A stretch of DNA of 26,674 nt from JBBDIO01 sp040880365 (GTDB taxonomy: Bacteria > Chloroflexota > Anaerolineae > Caldilineales > Caldilineaceae): assembly GCA_040880365.1 (NCBI GenBank), contig JBBDIO010000157.1:1-26674 (forward strand), given 5' to 3'. The notes under the pieces were generated by a model. It was not told the origin of the DNA and ran no database searches. It worked only from the letters and a program-made list of their open reading frames with translations. Within the stretch, counting starts at the first letter, position 1; every line of letters starts with the position of its first letter. Positions 10,134 through 17,295 of this stretch are shown in pieces. The position numbers and the translations under genes were made by a program.

Positions 10134-12214
10134 TATTCGGACTCGCCGATGGTGAGAATGCCCAGGTCGACCGGCGGCAGGGGGGAGGCGGGGTCATTGC
10201 TGGGGTAGAGACCGACGCGCAGGCGATAGTCGCCGGGGGCGAGATCGGGCGGTAGCTGGAGCTGGTGCTCGTCCAGAATAGCCCACCCTGCGCGCCAGCG
10301 CGCGGTAGGCAAGGTTCCCTGCCCGGGTTGGGCGTCGTGCTGGGCGACAATCGTGGCCGGATCGGGCGCGTCTGTTGGAGGCAGCAGGTGGAGATAGGCG
10401 GTCCAGTCGCGGGTGGGAGCCTGCTCGGTCTGCCAGTGTAGCTGCACATAGGCGATTGCGCCGGGGGCTGGGGTCGCGGGCAACAGGTCATAGCCCAACA
10501 GGTGAATGCTATCCGCCAACAATGCCGCATGGGAATAAGTCGGCACGCGCGACGAAGGCATGGCCGCGGGACGACGCCAGGCGGTCGCATAAACTTGTCC
10601 GTCGCGGTCGGTGAACTGCTGGGCAAGTGTGGCATCGGGGAATACCTGGGGCATGAGCAGGGGCGAACGAAAATCTTCGTGCTCCACCACGATATAGAGC
10701 GAGTCCGGCGCGTCTGCCGGGATACCTGCGGCATTTATCAGGGGAAAGGCATGGCGTCCATCATAGGCGATGGGGGCGGCACTTGCTTGCTGGTTGCGCA
10801 ACGCGAATGCGAGGGTGGTATGCTCTGCGCCGCGCGGTGAGATGAATGTGGTCATTGCGCTTTGCTGAGCGGCCCACTGACCGATTTCCCAGAAGCCTTC
10901 GTCGAAGGCGTAATAGAGATCGGCGCGGGACGCCCAGCGCACAAAATAGGCGTGGGCATCCGCGCTGCTGGCCGCGAGGATCAGCGCGAACAGCGCGGCC
11001 CAGGCCCAGCGGGTAGGGATCGCACGCTGCATGGTCTGCCGGGCGACACGTTGCGCCAGGTGTCCGGCCTGCCAGAAGCCCACGCCGATGATCACGGCGG
11101 TCGGGCCGGCGGCGGCGAGGATGCGATGATAGTGGGGCGCATATTCGGTGACGCCGCCGGGCAGCAAGAGGCCCAGCCAACTGAGCCACAGGATCGCCCA
11201 CGCAGGTTGGCGTATGCGGCGTATGCCTGTATACGCGCCCAGCAGAAATGCGCTGCCCCAGATCCAGTTGAGCGCGGGTTCGCCGGGGATATTGCGCCGA
11301 GGGTCCAGATCGCCTGTGCCAAAGGGCAGAAACATTCCCAGGCTGGCAACTGTGTTTTCCCAAATGGTGCGGTCGTTGCCTTCCCCGGCGATGACCTGGG
11401 TGGGGCGCGTGGTCAGCAAGGCAGGCTCGCGGCTGAATAGCAGCAGCAGCGGCAGCACCAGAAGCAGCGCGATGCCACCGGCGACCAGCAGCCCGGTCAG
11501 ACGCGGCCTGAGAGGGGCAGGCGATGGTGCGCGGGTGTCTGTGGCGCGCGCGGCAAGCAGCGCGATCAGCGCGGCCCCGGCCAGAATCAGGGGCAGAATC
11601 CACACGGCTTGATAGGTGTAGAGGGCGGCGGCGGCAAGCACACCGCTGCCGGCAAACGCGGCATAGGCCCGCCACGGGCGCGCGGGCATTGTGCGCCATG
11701 CCACCAGCAGCAGCCAGAGCGATGCGGCCCAGAGCAACGGCCCCAGAATCGGCTCGATGCCCATGCGGCTGAAGTGGATATGCCAGCGCAGCCCGGCCAG
11801 CGTGCCGCCGGATGCCAGGGCCACGGGCAACCATGCCCGGCGTGGGACCAGGCCATAGTGTCCCAGCTCGCGCGCGACGCCCATGAGCACAGGCACGCTC
11901 ACAATCCCGACGCTGGCCGCGACGGTGCGCATGGCAAGCGGTCCCGTTTCCAGGCCCAGTTGCTGGAATAGCCAGAACATGCCCGCGGTCAGATAGGCAA
12001 ATGCAACGGGGACACCGAAATTGCCGCGCAAAAAGAGGGGGCGATAGTCGGGCTGGGTGAGGATGCGCCACGCTTCCAGCCCCTCGAAGGATTCGTCGAA
12101 GTGGAAGCCGGGGGGTGTCTGGTCGAGCGCCCACAGGCGCAGCAGCGCGGCAATGCCCACAAAAAAGAGCACGCCCAAAAAAGGAGTAAAAGGTGCAATC
12201 GGTCGGCTTGGCAT
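10133..12214 (-). CDS. GT39/PMT-like membrane glycosyltransferase with C-terminal extracytoplasmic beta domain
   Basis: A 693-residue polytopic membrane protein. The first outer loop holds TPPGFHFDESFEG (33-45); the Asp-Glu pair at 40-41 matches the catalytic acid site of GT39/ArnT-like enzymes, which transfer a sugar from polyprenyl phosphate. Hydrophobic helices continue to about residue 420, followed by a soluble C-terminal part. Residues 566-693 form the same beta-rich domain type found at the end of the 786-residue transferase (shared pattern: HWQ..., tripartite HLL..., QHD..., RVGLY). It is the first gene of a three-gene unit with the methyltransferase and the DPM1-like GT2. The start is supported by a strong extended -10 just upstream, although no Shine-Dalgarno is visible: the mRNA would be nearly leaderless. 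Confidence 0.88.
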   Translation of the reverse strand: MPSRPIAPFTPFLGVLFFVGIAALLRLWALDQTPPGFHFDESFEGLEAWRILTQPDYRPLFLRGNFGVPVAFAYLTAGMFWLFQQLGLETGPLAMRTVAASVGIVSVPVLMGVARELGHYGLVPRRAWLPVALASGGTLAGLRWHIHFSRMGIEPILGPLLWAASLWLLLVAWRTMPARPWRAYAAFAGSGVLAAAALYTYQAVWILPLILAGAALIALLAARATDTRAPSPAPLRPRLTGLLVAGGIALLLVLPLLLLFSREPALLTTRPTQVIAGEGNDRTIWENTVASLGMFLPFGTGDLDPRRNIPGEPALNWIWGSAFLLGAYTGIRRIRQPAWAILWLSWLGLLLPGGVTEYAPHYHRILAAAGPTAVIIGVGFWQAGHLAQRVARQTMQRAIPTRWAWAALFALILAASSADAHAYFVRWASRADLYYAFDEGFWEIGQWAAQQSAMTTFISPRGAEHTTLAFALRNQQASAAPIAYDGRHAFPLINAAGIPADAPDSLYIVVEHEDFRSPLLMPQVFPDATLAQQFTDRDGQVYATAWRRPAAMPSSRVPTYSHAALLADSIHLLGYDLLPATPAPGAIAYVQLHWQTEQAPTRDWTAYLHLLPPTDAPDPATIVAQHDAQPGQGTLPTARWRAGWAILDEHQLQLPPDLAPGDYRLRVGLYPSNDPASPLPPVDLGILTIGESE

Positions 12215-12222
12215 AGCGGCAC

Positions 12223-12231
12223 ATTATAGCA
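12223..12231 (-). promoter_or_regulatory. Extended -10 promoter, near-leaderless transcript of the GT39-MT-GT2 operon
   Basis: Minus-strand TGC-TATAAT is a consensus -10 with the TGn extension. Only 8 bases separate it from the ATG at 12214, so transcription would begin at or just before the start codon. There is no recognisable -35, which is usual for extended -10 promoters. Confidence 0.65.
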
Positions 12232-12369
12232 CGAGGCACGCGATTGCCGGGCACTTTGGCGGGAGTGTATACGTGGGGATTTTTCCAGGGTGACGGCCAC
12301 GCAATTGCTATCCATAATCAGACCCGCATCGGTTGAACGCGCGCAGTTGCATCAAGTTTGCCCCTTTAC

Positions 12370-12387
12370 ATCAACCAAATGGTTGAT
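12370..12387. promoter_or_regulatory. 18-bp perfect palindrome, candidate operator
   Basis: ATCAACCA-AA-TGGTTGAT: two exact 8-base arms around AA. Size and symmetry fit the site of a dimeric helix-turn-helix repressor. It lies midway between the two divergent genes; no regulator gene of a matching type (TetR, MarR, ArsR) is adjacent. Confidence 0.5.
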
Positions 12388-12487
12388 ACGCAAATACGCC
12401 ACCGTCGAATCGCAAATCCATCGGTTGGTGGGCTACAAAATCGTGTTTCTCTCCTACACTTCATGTATGTCCAGTATGTCTTTTGAA

Positions 12488-12527
12488 CCTGTATAAACCC
12501 GTATAAATCTAAATTAGCCTGTATAAA
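12488..12527 (+). repeat. Three direct GTATAAA boxes in front of the lipoprotein gene
   Basis: CCTGTATAAA (12488-12497), CCCGTATAAA (12498-12507) and CCTGTATAAA (12518-12527), spaced 10 and 20 bases, that is one and two helical turns. They end directly before the AAGGAG ribosome binding site of the lipoprotein gene. They could be stacked -10-like elements (TTGAAC occurs at 12483-12488) or sites for a regulator such as the NarL-type response regulator encoded downstream. This is inference. Confidence 0.5.
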
Positions 12528-12542
12528 AAGGAGAAAACACAC

Positions 12543-13205
12543 ATGCATACACCTAAATTTTCGAGCGCAACGATTTCTGTTTTGCTACTGGCGCTGCTCT
12601 TGAGCGCGTGTCAACCGATTCAGCCTGCCGCGACGGCCTCGGCTCCGAACAATGGTTCCGCTCCTGTGGTTCCCCAGGTGATTCGCGACCTGGAAGGAAG
12701 CTATGTGGGGGCGTGGACCGTGTTTGGACTCGACGAAGAGGGGCAGGTGATGAAGCTTGTGTCGTGGGCAGATACGATCCAGGCCGAGAATTCCCAGATA
12801 GAGGATGACCAGGCATATGTGCTCACGACGGGCGAAATGGTATTCGAGGGTGGCAATATCCCCCCCATGACCATCGCGGGGAAAGAGGGATACTTTTTGC
12901 TGCCGGATGGCAGTCTTGGGGACTATTTCGTTGAAACAAACGGACAAATTTCCAAGAGTACCCACTTGGGTGAAAACGTCTGGATAACGGTGACGCCGGC
13001 CTCTGCCCAGGATCTGGCATCCTATCGTCTGCCGAATGTTGCTTCTGGCCTGCACATCCTTAACAAGGTAGTTACCCGCGAAGACGGGCTTGAAATCCAC
13101 CGAATTACGCGTGTAACGACCGTCAATTGGACAGATTTGGCAGGCCAGGCGCGCTCAACTCAGTTTGCCAGCCTTGAGGGGTTTCATAAACGACAAGCTG
13201 AATGA
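12543..13205 (+). CDS. Secreted lipoprotein of unknown function
   Basis: Encodes 220 residues with a type II signal peptide: basic start, hydrophobic core (10-20) and lipobox LLSAC with Cys23 as the lipidated residue. A Pro/Ala/Ser linker (24-43) follows. The mature part (about 45-220) looks like a beta-rich globular domain and matches no family I can name. AAGGAG (12528-12533) lies about 9 bases before the ATG, so the start is firm. It is the first gene of a plus-strand series that continues with an ABC exporter and a two-component system, 267 bases away. In similar modules the lipoprotein is a substrate-capture or sensing partner; here that is only suggested by position. Confidence 0.8.
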   Translation: MHTPKFSSATISVLLLALLLSACQPIQPAATASAPNNGSAPVVPQVIRDLEGSYVGAWTVFGLDEEGQVMKLVSWADTIQAENSQIEDDQAYVLTTGEMVFEGGNIPPMTIAGKEGYFLLPDGSLGDYFVETNGQISKSTHLGENVWITVTPASAQDLASYRLPNVASGLHILNKVVTREDGLEIHRITRVTTVNWTDLAGQARSTQFASLEGFHKRQAE

Positions 13206-13221
13206 TAAGTGATTATACGCA

Positions 13222-13259
13222 ACACAACGGGCTGAATCTTGCCTGGCAAGCTGTTGTGT
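13222..13259 (+). other. Two-part inverted repeat after the lipoprotein gene
   Basis: Outer arms ACACAAC (13222-13228) and GTTGTGT (13253-13259) enclose inner arms CTTGCC (13238-13243) and GGCAAG (13245-13250). The structure begins 16 bases after the lipoprotein stop. It has no T-run, so it is more likely an RNA-processing or attenuation hairpin than a classical terminator. Confidence 0.4.
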
Positions 13260-13414
13260 ACTGCGCTGAATCATTACTCCGACTTTTGGACGCTTCGCAG
13301 GATCGCCAGCCGACGACCCTGTGAAGCATGGGCCAATATTGCTTTCAAATTCTGCCAACGCAACGAACAAGTGAATGACAGGCTTTGCGCACACAAGCCA
13401 ATTTTTCTATATTC

Positions 13415-13440
13415 CTGTACCGACTGTGCTGTGCGTACAG
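13415..13440 (+). promoter_or_regulatory. Inverted repeat CTGTAC-N14-GTACAG before the ABC ATPase gene
   Basis: Two exact 6-base arms separated by 14 bases, with the second arm ending 32 bases before the ATPase start codon at 13473. Centre-to-centre spacing is 20 bases, two helical turns, so it may be an operator. Low confidence. Confidence 0.3.
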
Positions 13441-13472
13441 TTCACAAACCAATTGACGAATGGGGTGCCACG

Positions 13473-14378
13473 ATGGTAATCGATGTTCGAAATCTGCATA
13501 AAAAGTATGGTCAATTTACGGCGGTGCAAGATGTCTCATTCTCAGTCAATCGGGGGGAAATCTTCGGCATCATCGGTCCTAATGGCGCAGGCAAAACGAC
13601 CGCTGTTGAATCGATCGTCGGTTTGCGCCAACCTACTGGCGGTCAGATCCGCGTGCTGGGCCTCGACCCCCATTCCGACCGGCGGGTTCTCAGTCAACGG
13701 ATTGGCATTCAGCTCCAGCAAGCCCAGATCCCAGAACGGATGAAGGTTTGGGAAGCGCTTGACCTGTTCAGCTCATTCTATGACAAAACAGTGCCGTGGG
13801 AACCTTTGCTGGCAGCCTGGGGGCTGGCCGAAAAACGCAAGACCGTGTTTGGCAACCTGTCGGGCGGGCAAAAGCAACGCCTCTTTATTGCCCTCGCCCT
13901 GCTCAACGATCCGGAAATCGTCTTTTTGGATGAGCTGACCACGGGGCTTGATCCGCAGGCGCGCCGGGCCACCTGGGAACTGGTGTCCGCCATTCGAGAC
14001 CGCGGCAAAACGGTTGTGCTGGTGACACACTATATGGATGAGGCGCAAGCGTTGTGTGACCGGATGGCGATCATTGACCACGGGCGCATTGTCGCGCTGG
14101 ATAGCCCGCAGGCGTTAATTGACCAAATGGGAAACAAGCAGCGGGTTATTTTCAGCGCGCCCAAAACGTTCGATGCAACAAGCCTGTGCCGCATAGATGG
14201 TGTGACCCAGGTGAACCGGGAAAACGGTCGTGTGGTGGTCCAGGGGCAAGGTGCACTGCTAAGCAATGTCGTCCTGGCCTTGCATGACCAGCAGATCGCT
14301 CCCATCGATATCCGCACCGAGACCGCAGATCTGGAAGATGTTTTAATTCAATTAACCGGCCGCGCTGTGCGCGAATAG
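13473..14378 (+). CDS. ABC-2 type exporter, ATP-binding protein
   Basis: ATPase subunit of an ABC exporter at the inner face of the membrane. In the 301-residue product: Walker A GPNGAGKTT (35-43), Q-loop near residues 80-83, signature LSGGQ (129-133), Walker B IVFLDE (149-154), D-loop GLDP and switch His186, then a C-terminal tail of about 90 residues as in drug and antibiotic exporters of the CcmA/DrrA type. The open frame extends back to 13239, but the extra 78 residues match nothing and ABC homology starts exactly at MVIDVRNLHKKYG, so I use the ATG at 13473. The permease gene begins 33 bases after the stop, forming a one-plus-one half-transporter pair. Confidence 0.93.
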   Translation: MVIDVRNLHKKYGQFTAVQDVSFSVNRGEIFGIIGPNGAGKTTAVESIVGLRQPTGGQIRVLGLDPHSDRRVLSQRIGIQLQQAQIPERMKVWEALDLFSSFYDKTVPWEPLLAAWGLAEKRKTVFGNLSGGQKQRLFIALALLNDPEIVFLDELTTGLDPQARRATWELVSAIRDRGKTVVLVTHYMDEAQALCDRMAIIDHGRIVALDSPQALIDQMGNKQRVIFSAPKTFDATSLCRIDGVTQVNRENGRVVVQGQGALLSNVVLALHDQQIAPIDIRTETADLEDVLIQLTGRAVRE

Positions 14379-14411
14379 AAGCCGCGCGATGCGCGCATAG
14401 AAGGAATACTC

Positions 14412-15152
14412 ATGAACGCCTACTTCAAATTGGCCTGGATGCAGCTCAAGCTGTTTGGCCGCGAACCAGTGGCCCTCTTTTTCACGCTGGCCTTTCCCTT
14501 GATGATTCTGTTGCTATTTGGGATGATCTTCGGCAATGCGGTCGATCCGCAATATGGGGACGGATATGGCTATATCGACGCCCTGGTTCCTGGTCTGGCC
14601 GTCATTATCATCGGCACGGTGGCCTTGATGTCGATCCCTGTTGCCACTGCCACGGCACGCGAACAGAAGATTTTGCGCCGCTACAAAGCGACCCCCATGC
14701 CGCCCCTGGTATACCTGGTTGCCGATATTACAACGAACGTGTTTATCGCCCTCATCGGGCTGGTCATCCTCATTATTGCGGCGCGGCTGGTGTTTGATCT
14801 GCGCTTTGGCGGGAATTGGGTCTACGTGTTGGGGGGCTTTCTGCTCAGTGCATTCTCTTTCGCGGCGATGGGCTATATCGTGGCTGTTCTGTCGCCGACG
14901 GCGCGCATCGCCCAGGTGGTGGGGCAAGTGCTCTATTTCCCCATGATGATTCTTTCCGGAGTGGCGTTCCCGCCCGATATTATGCCCGAAGGCGTGCGAG
15001 CGGCGGCCAATTGGCTCCCGCTGACCCAGGTGGTCAATTTGCTCCAAAATCTGTGGTTTGGGCAAGGTTGGTCTATCCAGTCTGTGCTTATCCTGGGGCT
15101 AATGCTCGTCGTCGGCACGGTTGTTTCAGTCTATACTTTCCGGTGGGAATAG
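14412..15152 (+). CDS. ABC-2 type exporter, permease protein
   Basis: A 246-residue integral membrane protein with about six hydrophobic helices (starting near residues 20, 53, 104, 133, 164 and 220) and the ABC2_membrane layout: a cytoplasmic start, a first outer loop, the coupling segment with REQKILRRYKATPM (about 83-96), and a hydrophobic stretch with ILSGVAFPPDIMPEG (about 180-195), which is typical of this family. AAGGAA precedes the ATG at a good distance. It pairs with the ATPase just upstream and is followed 70 bases later by the sensor kinase gene. The substrate could be a drug, lipid or peptide; nothing in the sequence decides. Confidence 0.92.
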   Translation: MNAYFKLAWMQLKLFGREPVALFFTLAFPLMILLLFGMIFGNAVDPQYGDGYGYIDALVPGLAVIIIGTVALMSIPVATATAREQKILRRYKATPMPPLVYLVADITTNVFIALIGLVILIIAARLVFDLRFGGNWVYVLGGFLLSAFSFAAMGYIVAVLSPTARIAQVVGQVLYFPMMILSGVAFPPDIMPEGVRAAANWLPLTQVVNLLQNLWFGQGWSIQSVLILGLMLVVGTVVSVYTFRWE

Positions 15153-15222
15153 AGCATCGTGCGTGCTAAACTATCAGCCAGATTGGTAGACGCAAAAAAT
15201 ACGCCGCAGGGAGATCGTACTA

Positions 15223-16476
15223 ATGACTGAGCACAGTCCAGAAAAAACAGACCTGTGGGATAAAATTTGGTGGCTGTGGTCGCTCATTCTTTACGCAACC
15301 CTCCTCTTCGCCGCGGTCGAGGTCTGGTTCGATGCGCGATACACGGCCGCGCAGGAGGGCCAGATGGTGGTCCTGACTGTGGGATTCGCCTTATGGAACG
15401 GAGCGTTTATTTACTATATTCGCCGCTACGCCGCAGACTTTAACTTTGAACGTGATCGCTATCTTGTGCCCGTCCTCATCTACTTATCCGGTGCGATCGG
15501 GCTATGGTTTGCGCTTGTTTCACGTTATCCCGATTTTAACCTTGTCCTGGCGAGTCTACCTCCGCAAATTTTTAGTTACGTGCGACTCAGATGGGCGATC
15601 CCACTCGGAATCGTTTTGGCGGGGCTGGCGATTTATTTGCAAGCGCCAAATTTTGATAGCCTGATTCCAGGCTTCGGAAATGCGTGGCTGGGGGGCTTCT
15701 TGATCGTGAGCGCGGCGTCTATCCTCTTTGGCGTATATCTGAATGGCATCATGACTCAAAGTGCGGATCGACGTGAACTCATCGAGCAATTGGAGGCGAC
15801 GCGTGCAGAGCTGGCCGCGGCTGAACGGCGCGAAGGCATCCTGCAAGAGCGCGAACGGCTGGCCCGCGAGATTCACGATACGCTGGCGCAGGGGTTCATC
15901 AGTATCATCACGCATCTGGAAGCGAGCGAACAAAACCTGGCGGACAATGTGGCCCAAAGCCGCCATCATCTCTTGCAGGCGAAAGAGATGGCGCGGCGCG
16001 GCGTAAGCCAGGCGCGGCGCGTGGTCCAGGATTTGCGCCCCGAGGTGCTTGAAAACTCGCCCTTGCCAGAAGCCATTGGGCGGGTGGTAGAGGACTGGAT
16101 GCAACAGAGCGGAATTCAGGCGCAGACGACCATCACCGGTACGCATAGCCATTTGCATCCAGAAGCGGAAACGACGGTCATCCGCGCCGTACAAGAGGCG
16201 TTGGCCAATGTACAGAAACATGCGCAAGCGTCATCGGCGCAGGTCACGCTTTCCTACATGGATGATGTTCTGATGTTGGACATACAGGATAATGGCATTG
16301 GTCTTGAAAACGCGTCACCGCCTGGCAAGGACGGTGGCTACGGGCTGATAGCCATGCGCCAGCGAGTAACTCAGGTTGGTGGCTCCCTGACTGTGGAGAG
16401 TGAGCCGGGCGAGGGTACGACGGTGGTGATACAGCTACCGATTCGACCTGTGGCTCAACTGCAATCTGCTGAATAA
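15223..16476 (+). CDS. Sensor histidine kinase, HisKA_3 (LiaS/DesK/NarL-partner) family
   Basis: A 417-residue membrane kinase. Residues 14-175 contain about six hydrophobic helices with only short loops, so it probably senses a signal in or at the membrane, like LiaS- or DesK-type intramembrane sensors. A coiled linker (182-212) leads to the HisKA_3 box ERLAREIHDTLAQG with phospho-acceptor His218. The ATP domain shows the N box QEALANVQKHA (324-334), DNGIG (356-360) and GGYGL (371-375). GGGAG lies about 10 bases before the ATG. The cognate response regulator follows after 10 bases. Location just after an ABC exporter suggests that the system controls the exporter and lipoprotein genes. Confidence 0.94.
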   Translation: MTEHSPEKTDLWDKIWWLWSLILYATLLFAAVEVWFDARYTAAQEGQMVVLTVGFALWNGAFIYYIRRYAADFNFERDRYLVPVLIYLSGAIGLWFALVSRYPDFNLVLASLPPQIFSYVRLRWAIPLGIVLAGLAIYLQAPNFDSLIPGFGNAWLGGFLIVSAASILFGVYLNGIMTQSADRRELIEQLEATRAELAAAERREGILQERERLAREIHDTLAQGFISIITHLEASEQNLADNVAQSRHHLLQAKEMARRGVSQARRVVQDLRPEVLENSPLPEAIGRVVEDWMQQSGIQAQTTITGTHSHLHPEAETTVIRAVQEALANVQKHAQASSAQVTLSYMDDVLMLDIQDNGIGLENASPPGKDGGYGLIAMRQRVTQVGGSLTVESEPGEGTTVVIQLPIRPVAQLQSAE

Positions 16477-16486
16477 GAGGAGACGT

Positions 16487-17122
16487 ATGAAACCAATTCG
16501 CGTTCTGCTCGTGGATGACCATCCGGTGGTGCGGGCTGGGATTGAAGGGATTTTGAACACCCAAACGGACATTGAGGTGGTCGGCCAAGCCAGCAACGGG
16601 ATTGAGGCGATTGGCCTCAGCCAGACTTTGCAGCCCGATGTCATTCTGATGGATTTGCAGATGCCCGAAATGGACGGTGTCACGGCCATCAAGGCCATTT
16701 ATGCGCAAGCAAACCCGCCGCACATCCTGGTCCTGACCACGTATGACACGGATGCGGATATTGTCCAGGCTATCCAGGCGGGCGCGACTGGCTATCTGCT
16801 CAAGGACACGCCGCGCGAAGACTTTTTTGCCGCGGTGCGCCAGGTGGCACATGGCGAATCGGTCTTGACGCCAGTCGTCGCCTCCCGTTTAATGGCGCGC
16901 ATGCGCGCTCCCGCCGAGGAACAGTTGAGCGGTCGAGAAATTGAGGTCCTGACGCTTGTATCGCAGGGCCATAGCAATAAGGATATTGCCAGGGAGCTGC
17001 ATATCAGCACGGCTACGGTAAAAACGCATCTGATTCATATTTACGGCAAGTTAGGGGTGAGTGACCGTACCGCAGCTGTGATCTTGGCTTTGGAAAAGGG
17101 CATTTTGCGCCTCAGGGGGTAA
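16487..17122 (+). CDS. Response regulator, NarL/FixJ family
   Basis: A 211-residue two-domain regulator. The receiver domain has the acidic pair Asp10-Asp11, phosphorylation site Asp56 (ILMDLQMPEMDG), Thr84 and Lys106. The C-terminal GerE/LuxR helix-turn-helix (about 147-205) includes LSGREIEVLTLVSQGHSNKDIA and the recognition helix region ISTATVKTHL. A strong AGGAG is placed just before the ATG, 10 bases after the kinase stop, so kinase and regulator are made together. It is expected to be phosphorylated by the kinase encoded upstream and to bind DNA as a dimer. Candidate sites are the repeats before the lipoprotein gene; that link is inference. Confidence 0.95.
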   Translation: MKPIRVLLVDDHPVVRAGIEGILNTQTDIEVVGQASNGIEAIGLSQTLQPDVILMDLQMPEMDGVTAIKAIYAQANPPHILVLTTYDTDADIVQAIQAGATGYLLKDTPREDFFAAVRQVAHGESVLTPVVASRLMARMRAPAEEQLSGREIEVLTLVSQGHSNKDIARELHISTATVKTHLIHIYGKLGVSDRTAAVILALEKGILRLRG

Positions 17123-17160
17123 ATTCGTAACCGTCGGAAACGTGTCCATTGCCGAGGTCG

Positions 17161-17216
17161 CTTTCCTTTTCATCTCACCCTACTCTTTTATCTCATTTTT
17201 TCTGCTCACCTTTTCT
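17161..17216 (+). terminator. C/T-rich, G-poor tract after the two-component genes, possible Rho-dependent termination region
   Basis: 49 of 56 bases are pyrimidines, with a single G and six A, starting 39 bases after the regulator stop. A C-rich, G-poor stretch just past an operon end without a hairpin is what a Rho-loading site looks like. No T-run hairpin is present. Confidence 0.35.
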
Positions 17217-17224
17217 GAACGGTG

Positions 17225-17230
17225 TATACT
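17225..17230 (+). promoter_or_regulatory. Possible -10 element before the DHFR-like gene
   Basis: TATACT, about 65 bases before the ATG at 17296. No convincing -35 at 16-18 bases spacing, so this is weak. Confidence 0.3.
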
Positions 17231-17295
17231 ACATGCAGAGGTTTGCTGGCGGGAGACATGAACAGGCAGATTCCTGTAGGCGGAGGAGAAACTGA

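Larger units (their letters stand above)
12215..12542. other. Divergent intergenic region, more AT-rich than its flanks
   Basis: 328 bases between the minus-strand glycosylation operon and the plus-strand lipoprotein gene. It holds the extended -10 at 12223-12231, an 18-bp palindrome at 12370-12387 and three GTATAAA boxes at 12488-12527, all listed separately. No open frame in it has a ribosome binding site or recognisable product. Confidence 0.7.

Noticed and set aside
10761..12254. Second minus-strand open frame of 497 codons overlapping the GT39-like gene
   Set aside because: Arg/Pro/His/Ala-rich product typical of an off-frame reading of GC-rich DNA; the +1-shifted frame codes a coherent membrane protein with the catalytic loop.
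13239..13472. N-terminal 78-residue extension of the ABC ATPase
   Set aside because: ABC homology starts exactly at the ATG at 13473; the extension lies over an inverted repeat and has no homology or ribosome binding site.
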